From positions 13,311,951-13,375,950 of the forward strand of contig NC_134035.1 in assembly GCF_964204645.1 (NCBI RefSeq): a stretch of 64,000 bases of DNA, read 5' to 3'. Below, one piece after another: positions 52,181 through 63,959 of the stretch. The notes beneath the pieces were generated by a model. It did no database searches. It was not told the origin of the DNA and saw only the letters and a list, made by a program, of their open reading frames with translations. This DNA comes from Tubulanus polymorphus. Taxonomy: Eukaryota; Nemertea; Palaeonemertea; Tubulaniformes; Tubulanidae. The number at the start of each line of letters is the position of its first letter. The stretch's first letter is position 1. The translations under genes were made by a program, and so were the position numbers.

Positions 52181-53720
52181 TTTAACGCTTTATGTTAGAG
52201 ACTGTTATTGTAATACAGTTCACGTGTTTGTAAATTAGGAACTTACATGATGATTCCTCGATTAAGATATTATTGTTGTGTGAATAAAACAATGTACATT
52301 TTCATCATTCATGTTGATACTTTTCAGTTGTTAAGTTTTATAGCAACAATTTCACTTTGGTGCTTATCAGTCGTTCATAAAATACTGATTTAATTAAGGC
52401 CCTGTCGAAAATAGAGGATAACTTGTGGATGCAGTGCTAATTGGTCAATCGTCCTAGCTTTGTTTTGATTATCGGTTTAACCGCGTCTGTGTGAAAAATA
52501 CTATTTTTATTAAGGTCCTTATGGAAAATGGAGGAGCAAAATAGAGGAGCATTCTCTTGATTAATGAGGATATATGAACAGTATTAATCAGTAAATTGTG
52601 CTAGCTATATATGGACTCTAAAATCATGGCTTAACAATGTCTATATGGGTCCTGAAATATCTGCACGAGAAGCACCTCAAAAAATTATTGAATCTAACTT
52701 AATTGTAGATATCTAAGCAATTAGTTATTAGTAATTGACCTAGCTCTATTCAAATTGACAGTTGCACAATATTTATATAATCGATTTATCTTGCTGAATG
52801 CATAGAAGAGAATGCCTCCAAAATACTTTGCATTAATATAACATTTGAGAAAATAACCAATTTGATCATGTCTGAAGACAAGGCAAAGGTGGCAAAACTC
52901 TAGTTATCTTTTAAAATAATGTTATTGAAAATTAAATCAAAGACTGTTTAAAATCAAAAACGAAATGTTCATGTCAACTGTTCTGAAACGCTTTTCTTGA
53001 TAATTGAGATGTCATCTGAAAAGTTGAGATGATAGATTCATATTTCATGAAATATAACAAAGTGTCGGTTATATTGACCTCATGAATTGTCAAATTCATA
53101 ATCTTAGACTTTCAGAATAGTCCAATTGTCGGTGTTTTATGGATCAAAGTTTATAATTCTTTGTGTATTTTTGTTATTTTCCTATTGATGCAAAATTGTA
53201 TAAAGTCAGTAGTAGTGGAAATGTATTGTATATCAAAACTTCGAAATACCTTACATGTAACTTTTGTGGTTTTAAAGTTAGAACAATTTCATACATAGCA
53301 ATAGAAATAAAATTACTATTTGAATTTGAGAAAATAAGCTAAAAGTTAATAATTTGATATGTGAAAATAAAATGATGTAAAAATGTAAATCACTTACTGT
53401 AATTACTTAATCCTACGCTTTCCAGAGTATTTGGCCAGGTTTATCTCTGGTTTTAGTGCGGGGAGCCATGGACTCTTACAGTTTAAGAGTCCATGGTTGG
53501 GCCATAGGCTTTTTTGTTTTAGAGTCTATGGTTGGACCATGGGCGTATAAACTCTCGTTTATAGTTTATACGCTTATGGTGGTTGGACTAGTTGTTTTTG
53601 AAATACAGTCCACGTGTTTGAGGAGCTTACATTATAATTCCTCGAGCACTCCTGGCATTTTGTATAATTGTTGTATGAGAATAAATATGATTGATTTTGA
53701 AATTTGTTAAGTTTAATAAT
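52150..53720. repeat. Diverged direct repeat pair
   Basis: 52150-52290 and 53430-53700 share TTTCATCTCTAGTTTTA-like and ATACAGTYCACGTGTTTG segments, then TTACAT..TGATTCCTCGA and TTGTTGTRTGARAATAAA. The right copy has gained two hairpins (53466-53496 and 53543-53573). Nothing coding is recognised; the long frame at 53456-53710 runs across the hairpins. Confidence 0.55.
53466..53496. repeat. Perfect hairpin (about 13-bp stem)
   Basis: CCATGGACTCTTA, a five-base centre CAGTT, then TAAGAGTCCATGG. A second copy of GAGTCTATGGTTGGACCATGG follows. The stem is perfect, so it is either young or maintained. Confidence 0.85.
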
Positions 53721-53734
53721 AGCAACTCTTAGAT

Positions 53735-53995
53735 TGAGGCCTAAATCGATTTAAGATAAACTGAATTAATGAAGAAATGAAATCGATTCAAGAGTTATGA
53801 AACTGGGTCCTGGGTATTGTTGTTGACCAATCAGTTTCACCCAGAGATCCCAATGGTATTTTATTCCCCAGGGCCCACAAACAGGATTAAGGCCTAAATT
53901 GATTTAAGATAAACTGAATAAATGAAGAAATTAAATCGATTTAAGAGTTAAACCTTTTTGTGAAACTCGGCCCAGGGGCTTGTATATTGTTATTT
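53735..53995. repeat. Duplicated segment with GATTTAAGATAAACTGAAT
   Basis: AGGCCTAAATCGATTTAAGA at 53738 and AGGCCTAAATTGATTTAAGA at 53890 begin two copies of an 80-base segment. Between them lies CTGGGTCCTGGG...CCCAGGGCCC, an inverted pair. It is probably one or two inverted-repeat elements. Confidence 0.55.
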
Positions 53996-54621
53996 TATAT
54001 ACATTATACATGTAGACAGATTATCGTTTTTACACTACCTACAATTCTGATATGAGGAGCCCCTGTTTTATTCTTGCAATCTACTTCATCCAATAAATAA
54101 TCGCACCAACTGGTCCGCTGACAAGCTTTTACACGTTCGGAAGACATGATTATGTGATTATATCAACGGCAAAACCAATACGACTTTGTGAGTTAAACTG
54201 AGCCTGTTGACGGTTGTTGACGCTATGACCAGCCAGAAGTACAGCGGGCCTAACTACGATTCAAAAATCCGCCATTTTGGGTCTTTCAAAATCTGAATTT
54301 TATTACTGTAATCCGTAATTTCCGAGGAGAAACAAAGCTTCGTTCAGAAGTTATTTCGTAACAAAGGAAAAAATTTTTATATGTGATAACAAAATGGACT
54401 TCACTAAAGCGCAAGTCCAAGTTTTTAGTGAGGGAGGATCGATATTGATTGATTCAATACCCATTGCGATACTAATCAAGATTGAATGCCGAACTTTTGT
54501 CGAACTACAAGTTTTATTTACAATATTTTTAACAGAAAATATGAAACAATCGAGAATAAAACATTTCTACAAAGGACGAAGCTGCTGAATTTCAGATGAA
54601 GTCTGCGTACGTAATAGGAAG

Positions 54622-54775
54622 TACAGTCAAACCCCCGATATATCGCCCTCCCACATACCGCACCCACCAGGTTTTATCAATGTACACCTCTATACAAATA
54701 CATGATAAAACACCCCCGATATACCGCCAAAATTGTTCTGTACCGATGTGAGCGGTATATCGTGGGCTGACTGTA
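54622..54775. mobile_element. MITE with TACAGTCAAACCCCCGATAT ends
   Basis: The left end TACAGTCAAACCCCCGATAT and right end ATATCGTGGGCTGACTGTA are inverted repeats with TA at both borders. Internal CCCCCGATATACCGCC repeats the left end. Size about 154 bp. The TA borders and CAGTC start fit Tc1/mariner or pogo-derived MITEs. Confidence 0.78.
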
Positions 54776-55019
54776 TTGGCAAATTATTCAATCCCCGCCC
54801 TCTCCTCCCTTCCCTCATGGATGAGCATGTTAGAATAACCGCGATACACATTTTTTTTTTTTACTGATTTGAGCTAGAAAAACAATTACAGTTTAGAATA
54901 TATACACTAGACTAGAGGCACGTAATCAAACGAGGATGAATGATGATTCAGGGAGAACCCAATATCGCCCGAAGATGAGTTTTCATTCACTGAGCGCAAT
55001 CTCGTTCATTACAATTAAA

Positions 55020-55374
55020 CTGGATTCAACAATTGGGGGCGCCAGTTGCTGAAAAGTTGGTTGAAGCATGGACGTTTAATGAGCCTCATTACAATTCCCT
55101 GGTTGAAGATATAACGAGCGGAATGAATCAACAAATCTTTAATTGTCACTATGTCAACTATCCACTGATCAACTCTAACCAACTTTTGAGCTCAACCGGT
55201 TCCAGTTCACAAAAAACGCAGAACTTTGTCCCAAATCGGAAGAATTCTCGCAGTCGGAACAATCGTTATATGTTGTAGACTCGACGAAATGACAAGTTCA
55301 TTAACGTGATGACTTATCAGATAACGACTACTACTGAGTTTGACTGCGATTTCTCAAAAGAGATTTTTTTGGTG
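55020..55374. other. Intergenic DNA with a short open frame of unknown value
   Basis: An 81-codon frame at 55033-55278 reads APVAEKLVEAWTFNEPHY at its start. No family is recognised and no splice or poly(A) support is evident. Otherwise nothing is seen. Confidence 0.3.
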
Positions 55375-55495
55375 CTCTGGACCCAGTTCCACAGTTGTGA
55401 GTTAGAGTTAACTCCGAGTTAAAGTTAGTTCATTTTCAATGAGTTAGCTCAGAGTCAAATCTTGACTCACAACTGTGGAACTGGGCCCTGAAGTT
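55375..55495. mobile_element. AACTGTGGAACTGG-family inverted-repeat element
   Basis: CTGGACCCAGTTCCACAGTT on the left and AACTGTGGAACTGGGCCCTG on the right are inverted repeats with GTGAGTTAGAGTTAACTC nested inside. This is the cleanest copy. Just to its right TTCGTTGTAACGAGGTTCAA is a pogo-like end fragment. Confidence 0.85.
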
Positions 55496-55977
55496 CGTTG
55501 TAACGAGGTTCAACTGCATTTAAAAGGCACTAGTTTAACATATACTAAAACCAATATCACCAACCAATAAATAATAGATAGCACTTTGTGTAAAAGCAAA
55601 TTCAGTACAATGAATAGAATACACAATATCACCCGCAATTTTCAAATCACATTGTTCTCTCTACGAGAAATTATCTGAATAATTGCTCGCAGGTTCAGCA
55701 CACCAGTGGAAGCTGGATTTAAATCATTCCCTTATGATTGATATAGTCTCAGCAAAACATCGAAATACCTGCATAGATTCAAGAAATATGACATATGAAG
55801 GTGACTGATTACACTTAGTAAGAATTGATTCGAGGTACATAAAATAAACCTTGCACCTTAATGGGACAAAAACAACATTCCTGATTTCTTCCTCTGCCAG
55901 TGGTCAGAGTTAGGACAGTTTTACTGTATCCGTGAATATATCTTATAAGTGAAATTCAAACTGTTTTGAAAATAAGA

Positions 55978-56042
55978 CAACAACAGCAGCTGCTGCTTCT
56001 GCTGCTGCAGCAGCTACAGCTACAGCTACTGCTGCTGCCGCG
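55978..56042. repeat. CAG/CTG-rich simple repeat in sirtuin 3' UTR
   Basis: Mixed CAGCAGCTGCTGCTTCTGCT and GCTACAGCTACAGCTACTGC lie directly after the sirtuin stop codon at 56050. GCAGCAGC and GCTGCTGC pair to form a short hairpin. Confidence 0.85.
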
Positions 56043-56049
56043 ATAACAA

Positions 56050-59000
56050 CTAATCATCTGAATCAGATGAATCATCCTCATCACTCTCCTCGTCATCATC
56101 ACTACTAGAGGAATCGGATGATTGTTGTCGATGATTCCACATATTACGGTATGTGTATATTTTATTACTTGATTCTCGTCCGCCGATACTCGGTAACGCA
56201 AACGATGATTTCGATTGTCTCGCCGGTCCCGATCGTTGCCTCGACGATGCGCTGTACGTATGATACTGTCTCGCCGGGCGAGGTGGAGCTACTCCCGGTT
56301 TACTATTCGTTAAACCGGGTTTATTACTTAGTCCTGGTTTATTGTTATTGTTTTGAGCGGAGGTTGGTTTACCGTCTGTTGAAGAGGTATCCGTTGTATT
56401 ATTGTCAGAAGAAGCCGATATTTGATGTTTCTGCGCTGCGTACATCTATAAAATAATGGAACAGAAAAAAACTCTTAGAGAAAAACATATTCAGGAACTC
56501 CAGGAGGAGCTGAGTGCCCCAGACGTGCCCCAGGAGGAGCTGGTCGACAAGCAACTTGTTGCCCCAGGAAAAGCTTGCTGCCACCGCAGGAACAGGTTGC
56601 CACATGAGGAGCTGGTTGACCCAGGAGCCCCAGGAGCTGGTTGACCCAGGTGGTGAGGAGGAGCTGGTTGACCCAGGAGCCCCAGGAGGAGCTGGCTGAC
56701 CCAGGAGCCCCGGGAGTAGCTGGTTGACCCAGGAGCCCCGGGAGGAGCTGGTTGACCCAGGAGCCCCGGGAGGAGCTGGTTGACCCAGGAGCCCCGGGAG
56801 GAGCTGGTTGACCCAGGAGCCCCGGGAGGAGCTGGTTGACCCAGGTGGTGAGGAGGAGCTGGTTGACCCAGGCGGTGAGGAGGAGCTGGTTGACCCAGGA
56901 GCCCCGGGAGGAGCTGGTTGACCCAGGTGGTGAGGAGGAGCTGGTTGACCCAAGCGGTGAGGAGGAGCTGGTTGACCCAGGTGGTGAGGAGGAGCTGGTT
57001 GACCCAGGAGGAGCTGGTTGACCCAGGAGCCGCGGGAGGAGCTGGTTGACCCAGGAGCCCAGGGAGGAGCTGGTTGACCCAGGAGCCCCGGGAGGAGCTG
57101 GTTGACCCAGGAGCCCAAGGGAAAACTGATTGTCACAGGACACAATAGAAGCGATAAGCAATAAGAGCAAATACAAATAATTGAATAGATTATAACTATA
57201 ACTAACCGTATCTAATTGTGAGTTTGTTTGTTCAGTTAAAGTGTTTAATGTTTGTCTCCAGCTGAGTAAACGAATCAATTCATTGATACTGTTTACTAAA
57301 TCACCCTCGTGTACGAGATCATTAAAACGCTTTCTCCGTCTGAACGGACCGACCGCTTTCATATTGAGTAATACACGTGGAACGTGATATCGAGTGGAAT
57401 CGACGATTCCCGCAAACGGTTCCACCTACAAAATACAAACACAGCAAAATATTCATCATCAATTTCACAGTTTGCATAACTTAATCCGAGACATTGAAAG
57501 TAAACTATAAACGATATTTTATATCGTGAAGAGTTATGGCGAATATCTAAAGTGGTGGTTCAGGCCGGACTGCAGATTGTCTGAAGGTGTCTGAAGGTCA
57601 GGGGTTACAGGCTTAACTTTAACAATGAATTCCGATAATGAACAGACCTCTAGCGAAGTGCCGAGTACGAGTAAAAGATCTGCCTGCGGAAAATCGCGTA
57701 GATAATAATAAAATCTCTTTGGTAAATCTTCACCAAAAAACACAATGTCGGGTTTAATGACTCCCTGGAATAAAACAAAATAAATAACAATTAGAAGCTT
57801 TTCAAATTCCACCTAATAACGCACTAGATGAAGAGAAATATATGTCAGTAAATAAAGTAAAGAGCAAGTACGCCATTTTGAGGCGACCATAAATATGATA
57901 ATATACTTACTGAGCATGATGTTCTCTTTCTGCAATAAGGAATTTTTCCCTGAAAAATGTCGCCCTAAAATAACAGCAAAAATATCAGATCTATTGAAAA
58001 ATACCAAGTTGTTTTAATGATACTACATTCTGTAGCACTATCTACAGAATACCATGCTCAAGTCGGATCTGTTGGGATCTTGAAAATTTGTCCAACTTAA
58101 CAGTCATATCTGAGTTAGATAGTACAGTAGAGATCTTTTGACTTGATAGTGATATCTGAGTTAGATAGTACAGAAGAGATCTTTTGACTCCAGAGTGATA
58201 TCTGACTAGAACCTTGATGATACAATAGACTCTGCATGAGTAAGTAGGATTTTTGATATAAGGTTAATATATCTGAGGACGGTAAACTGTAGTTTGCCGT
58301 GTTATAAATCGTACCTTGATCTCATCTCCGGGATATTGTTTATTACACGCGGTACACGTAGCCGTCGCGAACGTACCGTGGGCTTCGACCATCTTCGCCG
58401 GCGGTATTCCACATACTGAAACAACCAATCATCATCATCATCACCATTACCACGACGACAAAAATACGAAGACAACAATATACGTACGACGTTCTAATCC
58501 GTCGATGTTTTGAGTGTACATCCTCAGTAATAACCCTCGATCGTAAAGCATTCGCACGAAGTAATGGATAATATTCGGACGGTATTTACCGGACGGATAT
58601 AGTTCTTTCGCCAACTCGAAAAACGGGCGCGGTTTATAGTGGAAATAATCGATATCGAATATCGCTTCCGGGTACGGGATACTATACTGTTTGAGATTAT
58701 CGTAAAGACCGGTTCCAGGACTCCTGAAATATCAACATTTTGAAATACATATTTGATTGTACATTCTATTGAAGTGACAGAGATTAGAGAGAGAGGGTAT
58801 TGATCTACAACTCGGAACCCCCTTCTGCCCCAGAACGACACTATGCAGTCTTTCATTTGAAGATGACTTATTGTACAAGTCAAAACATTGAATAATTTTA
58901 GACTTTATTCTTCAAGGGTGCAGGGATTTTATGTTATCTTTATAATATGGACTCAGAATGTTTCAGCAATGTTAGCTTCAAGTGAATTAGAATACAGAAG

Positions 59001-60968
59001 GACCAGTAGCTGTATTCCTGAAGCTGACTATTAGGTTTTAGTCAACTTTTCAGACTCCTTTCTCTCCCTATTTTTGTGTGATTCTAGTTCACATTGCTGG
59101 GCCCGGTTCCACAGTTGTGTGTTAACAGTTAACTCAAAGTTAAAATCAGTAAATTTTCAATGTTTTAACTGAGAACTGTGGAACTGGATCCTGTTGTTAG
59201 ATGAATGAGTTTACGTAGGTACCTGAAATCAGGAATTCCACTGGGTGTACTGATTCCAGCTCCAGCCATTACAACAATATTCTTCACTCGTTCTGTAGAG
59301 ATTAAACGTACGACGTCGTCTAAACTCTGAATACGACTTCCAGCACTAGATATACTCCTCTTTACACCAGCACTGAAATAATCAATACACATATATCAAT
59401 TCAGAAGGGCTCAGTGGCAGAGTCGTGACTTAAATTTAAGACCAGTAAATGCCCATATTTCAACTATATCCAATCTACAAGACTTAAAGACCAGTCTTAG
59501 CTCATTTTGGTTCTATAGCCAATCTAACAACTTAAGACCAGTCTAAGCTCATTTTGATTCTGTAACCAATCTAACAACTTCTTAAGACCAGTCTAAGCTC
59601 ATTTTGGTTCTATAGCCAATCTAACAACTACAACTTAAGAAGACAGTCTAAGCTCATATTGATTCTGTAACCAATCTAACAGACTTAAGACCAGTCTTAG
59701 CTCATTTTGGTTCTATAGCCAATCTAACAACTACAACTTAAGAAGACAGTCTAAGCTCATTTTGATTCTGTAACCAATCTAACAGACTTAAGACCAGTCT
59801 TAGCTCATTTTGGTTCTATAGCCAATCTAACAACTACAACTTAAGAAGACAGTCTAAGCTCATTTTGATTCTGTAACCAATCTAACAGACTTAAGACCAG
59901 TCTAGTGATTTTACATCATTCATGGATAAAACCTACAATATGGATAAAACAATTTACCCAAAGACAAACAAGGGCAATAAATCACTTTCATTTGAGAACA
60001 AATGCAAAAACAGTCGAGGGTAGGCCGAGGGATACCAGCCCTAGAAAATCATTTCTCAAGGTTCAGACTTTGCTATTTTATGGGTTAATGCTGGCATGTT
60101 TTATCAAATTGTAACTCTGTAGTTTTGAGATCCAACATGATCCACATCTTTCGCCGCTACTGTCAAAAAACTTCCGTGCGAATTTTACCAAATTGTAAAT
60201 TTATGAAAATACGTTTCTAGAGAAATCTAAATTAGAAACCTTTTAGTGAAAGCGTTTGTGCTGGCGGTACTGATGTTCGATTTCGCCGATCCATTCGCTC
60301 TGCGTCGTTCCCGTAGCGACAATTGTTGTACACCGTTTGTTAAAGATGAATCGGAGCGTGATTTATTCGGTTGAGGAATCGGTGATTCGACGGTGATCAG
60401 AGTGCGAGCCTGCGGTCGATTCGGTTTGTTATTCGTGGATTTAGATCGCGGTGGAAGTCCAGCAACGAGTCCTGAAAATGTAATCTACACTTCAGCTTCA
60501 CCCGTAAGATAATCTCGACCCAGTTTCGATAGAACTCATTATTGAATTGAAACATTCAGGAAAGAATCAAACTCTTAAGTGGGTAGATACAGCATTTGAT
60601 ATTTGTGTTGCTGTTTGGGTTGGAGGAGGGGGCATGAGGGGGTGGGGTGATTACAGTTTTAATGACCTCTGCACCAGTCACACTTGGTATTTAGTGCACC
60701 ACTGTACTTCTAGGTAACTAACTTGGGTCAGGGTAAATAAAGTTTAGATTATTCACACTGGGCTCACTGATTTTCAGAACTCATTCAAATCACCCCCCCC
60801 CCCCCCCCCCGTACTGCAACGACCGAGGAGGGGGCCAGAAGAGGAGGGCGCGGTGGGTGATCGATGATGTCGATATTGAAGAACATGTTGATCTGAATTG
60901 ATTGATTGATGATAGTTCGTACCTGTTTTTAGTTTCGCTGCTGCTGACATTCTATAAATGATTCTCAT
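56050..60968 (-). CDS. SIRT3-like NAD-dependent protein deacetylase with extended C-terminal tail
   Basis: Nine exons: 60923-60968 (ATG at 60968), 60240-60471, 59223-59372, 58488-58723, 58315-58415, 57911-57964, 57648-57764, 57207-57425 and 56050-56445. Phases agree, giving 516 residues. The N-terminus [15 protein letters not shown] and next 30 residues are basic with no acids, as in mitochondrial presequences. The catalytic core follows: [35 protein letters not shown], the catalytic His in VEAHGTF, zinc cysteines CTAC and [20 protein letters not shown] and GTSLEVEPFA. IDGLE and ISTPSG favour SIRT3 over SIRT2 (IDTLE, ISTSAG). The second zinc pair is spaced CxxxxxC instead of CxxC. After the core, which ends around LIRLLSW, comes a tail of about 155 residues: Asn/Ser/Pro/Gly-rich ([11 protein letters not shown]), basic (ARQSKSS), then a Ser/Asp/Glu run to the stop. 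Confidence 0.92.
56480..57120. repeat. GC-rich minisatellite inside the last sirtuin intron
   Basis: About 20 variable units built from GAGGAGCTGGTTGACCCAGG and AGCCCCGG or TGGT, with unit lengths of about 27-30 bases. It fills most of the intron between exons 57207-57425 and 56050-56445. It is much more GC-rich than its surroundings and lacks stops in several frames, hence long false reading frames on both strands. Confidence 0.93.
59098..59195. mobile_element. AACTGTGGAACTGG-family inverted-repeat element
   Basis: GGGCCCGGTTCCACAGTTGT on the left and GAGAACTGTGGAACTGGATCC on the right, with GTTAACTC inside. It lies in the sirtuin intron just downstream of the donor of exon 59223-59372. Confidence 0.75.
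59406..59905. repeat. Tandem array grown from a GGCCAGTTGCATAGTC-type element
   Basis: The left end keeps GCAGAGTCGTGACTTAAATT. Then units with TAAGACCAGTCTAAGCTCAT and TTTGGTTCTATAGCCAATCT AACAACT repeat, alternating with a variant carrying GATTCTGTAACC, about 9 times. In single copies of the element these segments occur once, so one internal segment has been amplified in tandem. Confidence 0.85.
60606..60810. repeat. G-rich tract and poly(C) run in sirtuin intron 1
   Basis: GGAGGAGGGGGCATGAGGGGG at about 60618 and a run of about 18 C at 60792-60810. The length of the homopolymer is likely to be unreliable in sequencing. Confidence 0.85.
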
Positions 60969-60973
60969 TTTCT

Positions 60974-61363
60974 ACAAAATCAAAACATTTTTTGCCGCTT
61001 TGGAAATTATTTCATTCTCAGAATCCGTCACACAATATCCCAAAATCTCTGCATCACTGACGGAATTTGAGATTTAAGACGAAAATTTCCACAAGGAAGT
61101 GATTTGTTGCCATAATAAGACTCCTCATTCTTCCAGTATCGCGCGGGTAGGAGATAGGGTTCAGTGTTGTCTCAACCAGGGTTATGATATTGTTGGAGCA
61201 GTCCCTTAATTAGGGTTAGCACATACACCGGTTAGCGGCTCTAAATGCGGAACCTGTAATCCGGCTCCGTAATTTACTCTCTACTGTCGGAACCCAGTAG
61301 TTCAGTCGGTTCAGTGGTTTGACAGCAGTATTTTTAGAGGTTATACCCCGCGCCGCTGTTGTA
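60974..61363. promoter_or_regulatory. Possible divergent promoter between the sirtuin gene and the 61364 exon
   Basis: The sirtuin ATG (60968, minus) and a candidate first coding exon at 61364 (plus) are about 400 bases apart, head to head. An acceptor-like TTTTGTAG ends just upstream of the sirtuin ATG, so its first non-coding exon lies in or beyond this gap. No TATA box is evident. Confidence 0.35.
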
Positions 61364-61384
61364 ATGGCTCCTGTCGAGGTTGTG
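61364..61384 (+). CDS. Candidate first coding exon, MAPVEVV (gene continues off-window)
   Basis: ATG at 61364, seven codons (MAPVEVV), then the consensus donor GTAAGT. It ends in phase 0. Length and phase equal those of the candidate at 63960-63980, so the two may be alternative first exons of one gene whose body lies to the right. Too short to name. Confidence 0.35.
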
Positions 61385-62814
61385 GTAAGTTGTCTTACTT
61401 ATTCTGTATTTTATGTATTTCATTTACAGTAACTGACAATATCTTAAATCATAGTAAAACCAACACTCAGTGACTGAGTCTACATTTTTGGCTTTGCGGA
61501 AAGGAAAGGTCCCTCACCTGGCTGGTCACGACCCCTCACTGACCATCATGACTGGTTTGCACTGAACTGTCTCGTGACCCTTTATTTAAGAGCCTGTGTT
61601 CTGTCTATTAAAATGGAGTTTGTCGACACATGAAAGCTGTCATTGTCTGGGTCTTATGAAGAAGTGTCCGACCGTCTTTACTCTTTGCCTTTGGTGGCGT
61701 CAACGGTCTAGGGCTCCTGTCCAAGCCAAGCTGTCCTCTTGTTGGCCTGTCATTAGTTATATGTCCTTCTCTCTCTCCAAGTATCATTGATTACACACAG
61801 TCTGACAGGAACAGGTGTGTTTGGATGATGCTAAACAGGTCTGTTGTACTCTACAGACGAGCTGGGCTGGGCCTGGGTCTCTGCATAGGCCGCATTAATT
61901 AGTCCTGTAAAACTTGGCCCTGACAGGACCAGTTGTTCCTTAGCATCAGGAAACCTATTTAACATTCAGGATATCTATTTAACCAGGACAGTTTTTATAG
62001 CCTATATATATTTATATGATATTGAGTTGATTTCAATCAGGCCCTACTCGTGATTTAATGGTTTTAACTCGCAACTGTTGAACTGTAGGTCCTCGGTCTG
62101 ACTATTTGTCATATGAAAACATGTGATAATGTGTAATCAATCTAGTTTATAAATCTATACTCAGTATAACAGTCGCGGTACCCCGGTGTGTGAGAGACCA
62201 ACACTAGGTTCTAGTCAATATTAAATCTTCAAGTATTCTGCACGTATAACCCAGATTTCTATAGTAAGGGGGACATGACCTGAGTGCGACTAATCAAATC
62301 ATATATGATATCGTGTTAAGTATGGTACTTATAAATGCAGAAATATTTAACTTGAAAAGTTCTGAGTCTCGCTGGCTGATTATTGAAGAGCGCTCTACTT
62401 TCTATCCTCCTCAAGGAGACAATTAAGACATTCTTGTTTTGACGTTTTCTGTGCTGATCGAGACCTGAACGGTTTATGTCTAAACGTTTTAATGAATTCT
62501 AAGTCGAATTAGGACAAAATTGAAGATCTTTTTACTACAGGATAATTGTTTAGAATTAGTGCAGTAGAACATTTTCGTACTAGGTACTTGAAAAATATAA
62601 TTAGATGTCATAATGACTTTATTCTGGAGTTAGAAGATAGGGTAGTACTTTTCCCATTGAGGGGAAGGTTTACTGAGGGTCCTATCTTAGGAATTATTAT
62701 CAATTGTGTTGCGTTATGAGGTTCTCTCGGGCTTTGTTGATTTGTAGAAGAGCTCTGGACCTGATTCCACAGTGTTCTGAATTAAGATTGCACTCAAGAG
62801 TTTACTTATTGAAA
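61385..62814. other. No coding recognised; intron or intergenic
   Basis: If 61364-61384 is a first exon, this is its intron. No domain, tandem repeat or clear inverted-repeat element stands out. Confidence 0.4.
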
Positions 62815-63215
62815 GTGAACTGTGGAACTGGATCCAGAACAGTAGAACTGATTCAAAGCAGTGGTACTGGATCCAGAACTGTGAAACTGGATTCAGAACT
62901 GTAAAACTGGATTCAGAACTGTGGAACTGATTCCAGAACTGTGGAACTGGATCCTGAACTGTGGAACTGAATCTAGAACTGTGGAACTGGATCCAGAACT
63001 GTGGAACTGGATCCAGAACTGTGGAACTGGATCCAGAACTGTGAAACTGGATTCAGAACTGTAAAACTGGATTCAGAACTGTGGAACTGAATCCAGAACT
63101 GTGGAACTGGATCCTGAACTGTGGAACTGAATCTAGAACTGTGGAACTGGATCCAGAACTGTGGAACTGGATCCAGAACTGTGGAACTGGATCCAGAACT
63201 GTGGAACTGGACTCT
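62815..63215. repeat. 20-bp minisatellite, unit GAACTGTGGAACTGGATCCA
   Basis: About 20 units, the same unit as at 25745-26010 and, inverted, 17534-17835. A higher-order repeat of about 180 bases is visible (62860-63030 matches 63040-63210). To its left, GACCTGATTCCACAGTGTTC resembles the start of an AACTGTGGAACTGG-family element. Confidence 0.92.
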
Positions 63216-63959
63216 TTTAAGCGTAAAGTTAAATGCATCCTTGTATAACATGCAAATATGGTTATTGATTGAACCCAAATTTCATCATGCGAAAACCGTG
63301 TTATTCAGATTGAAGAGAAACAAGATTTGAATAATTCATAAAGAAATTCAAATAATATAAAAACTAGTTACGGATAAAAATCGATAATATAGTAATAATT
63401 TCTGGTCGCGTATTTTATCCTATCACATTCAAACACACATTCAGCATTTATCACTGACATCTGTTCAACAGTCATTCTCCAGACAGAGGTTCAACACGGG
63501 ATGATTCAATATTCTTCATTTCACCAGTGTTGAGAAAATATACCGATTTCATTTGTGTCGATGAACAGGAAAGGTTCGGATCTAGACGGATTTTGAAAAG
63601 TTTCCTTGAAAATTTCTCGAGAGTTGGCCCAGACCCTTGGCACTTGCCTATTCAACTACTGGGTCTCGGGGTCTTGTCACGTAAATTTGGAGGATGGAAG
63701 TCAAAGATTCATGACTGAACTTAGATTCCGGTATTTGAGGCTTTGTTAGTAGAATAGTTTTGATTATGATTGAGAAGATATTGTTCGTATAGACTCAATA
63801 CACACTCACAGCTGTCTAATAGAATAGGGAGCCTCGATCCTCCCTCACTCAGTGGTTGAAACAGCTTTGCGTGTGACTAATACTAACACACTAGCAGCAG
63901 ACGGCAGTACGACTGATAGGACCGCAGACAGTGAGACAGGATACACACACGTACAAATC

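Noticed and set aside
53456-53710. 84-codon open frame with VHGWAIGFF and MVGPWAYKL repeats
   Set aside because: It reads across the two hairpins and a short duplicated motif of a diverged repeat; no domain or exon signals.
56405-57425. Open frames of 246 and 316 codons on the minus strand
   Set aside because: They run through the intronic minisatellite, whose unit lacks stops. Only 57207-57425 (sirtuin exon 8) is real coding within them.
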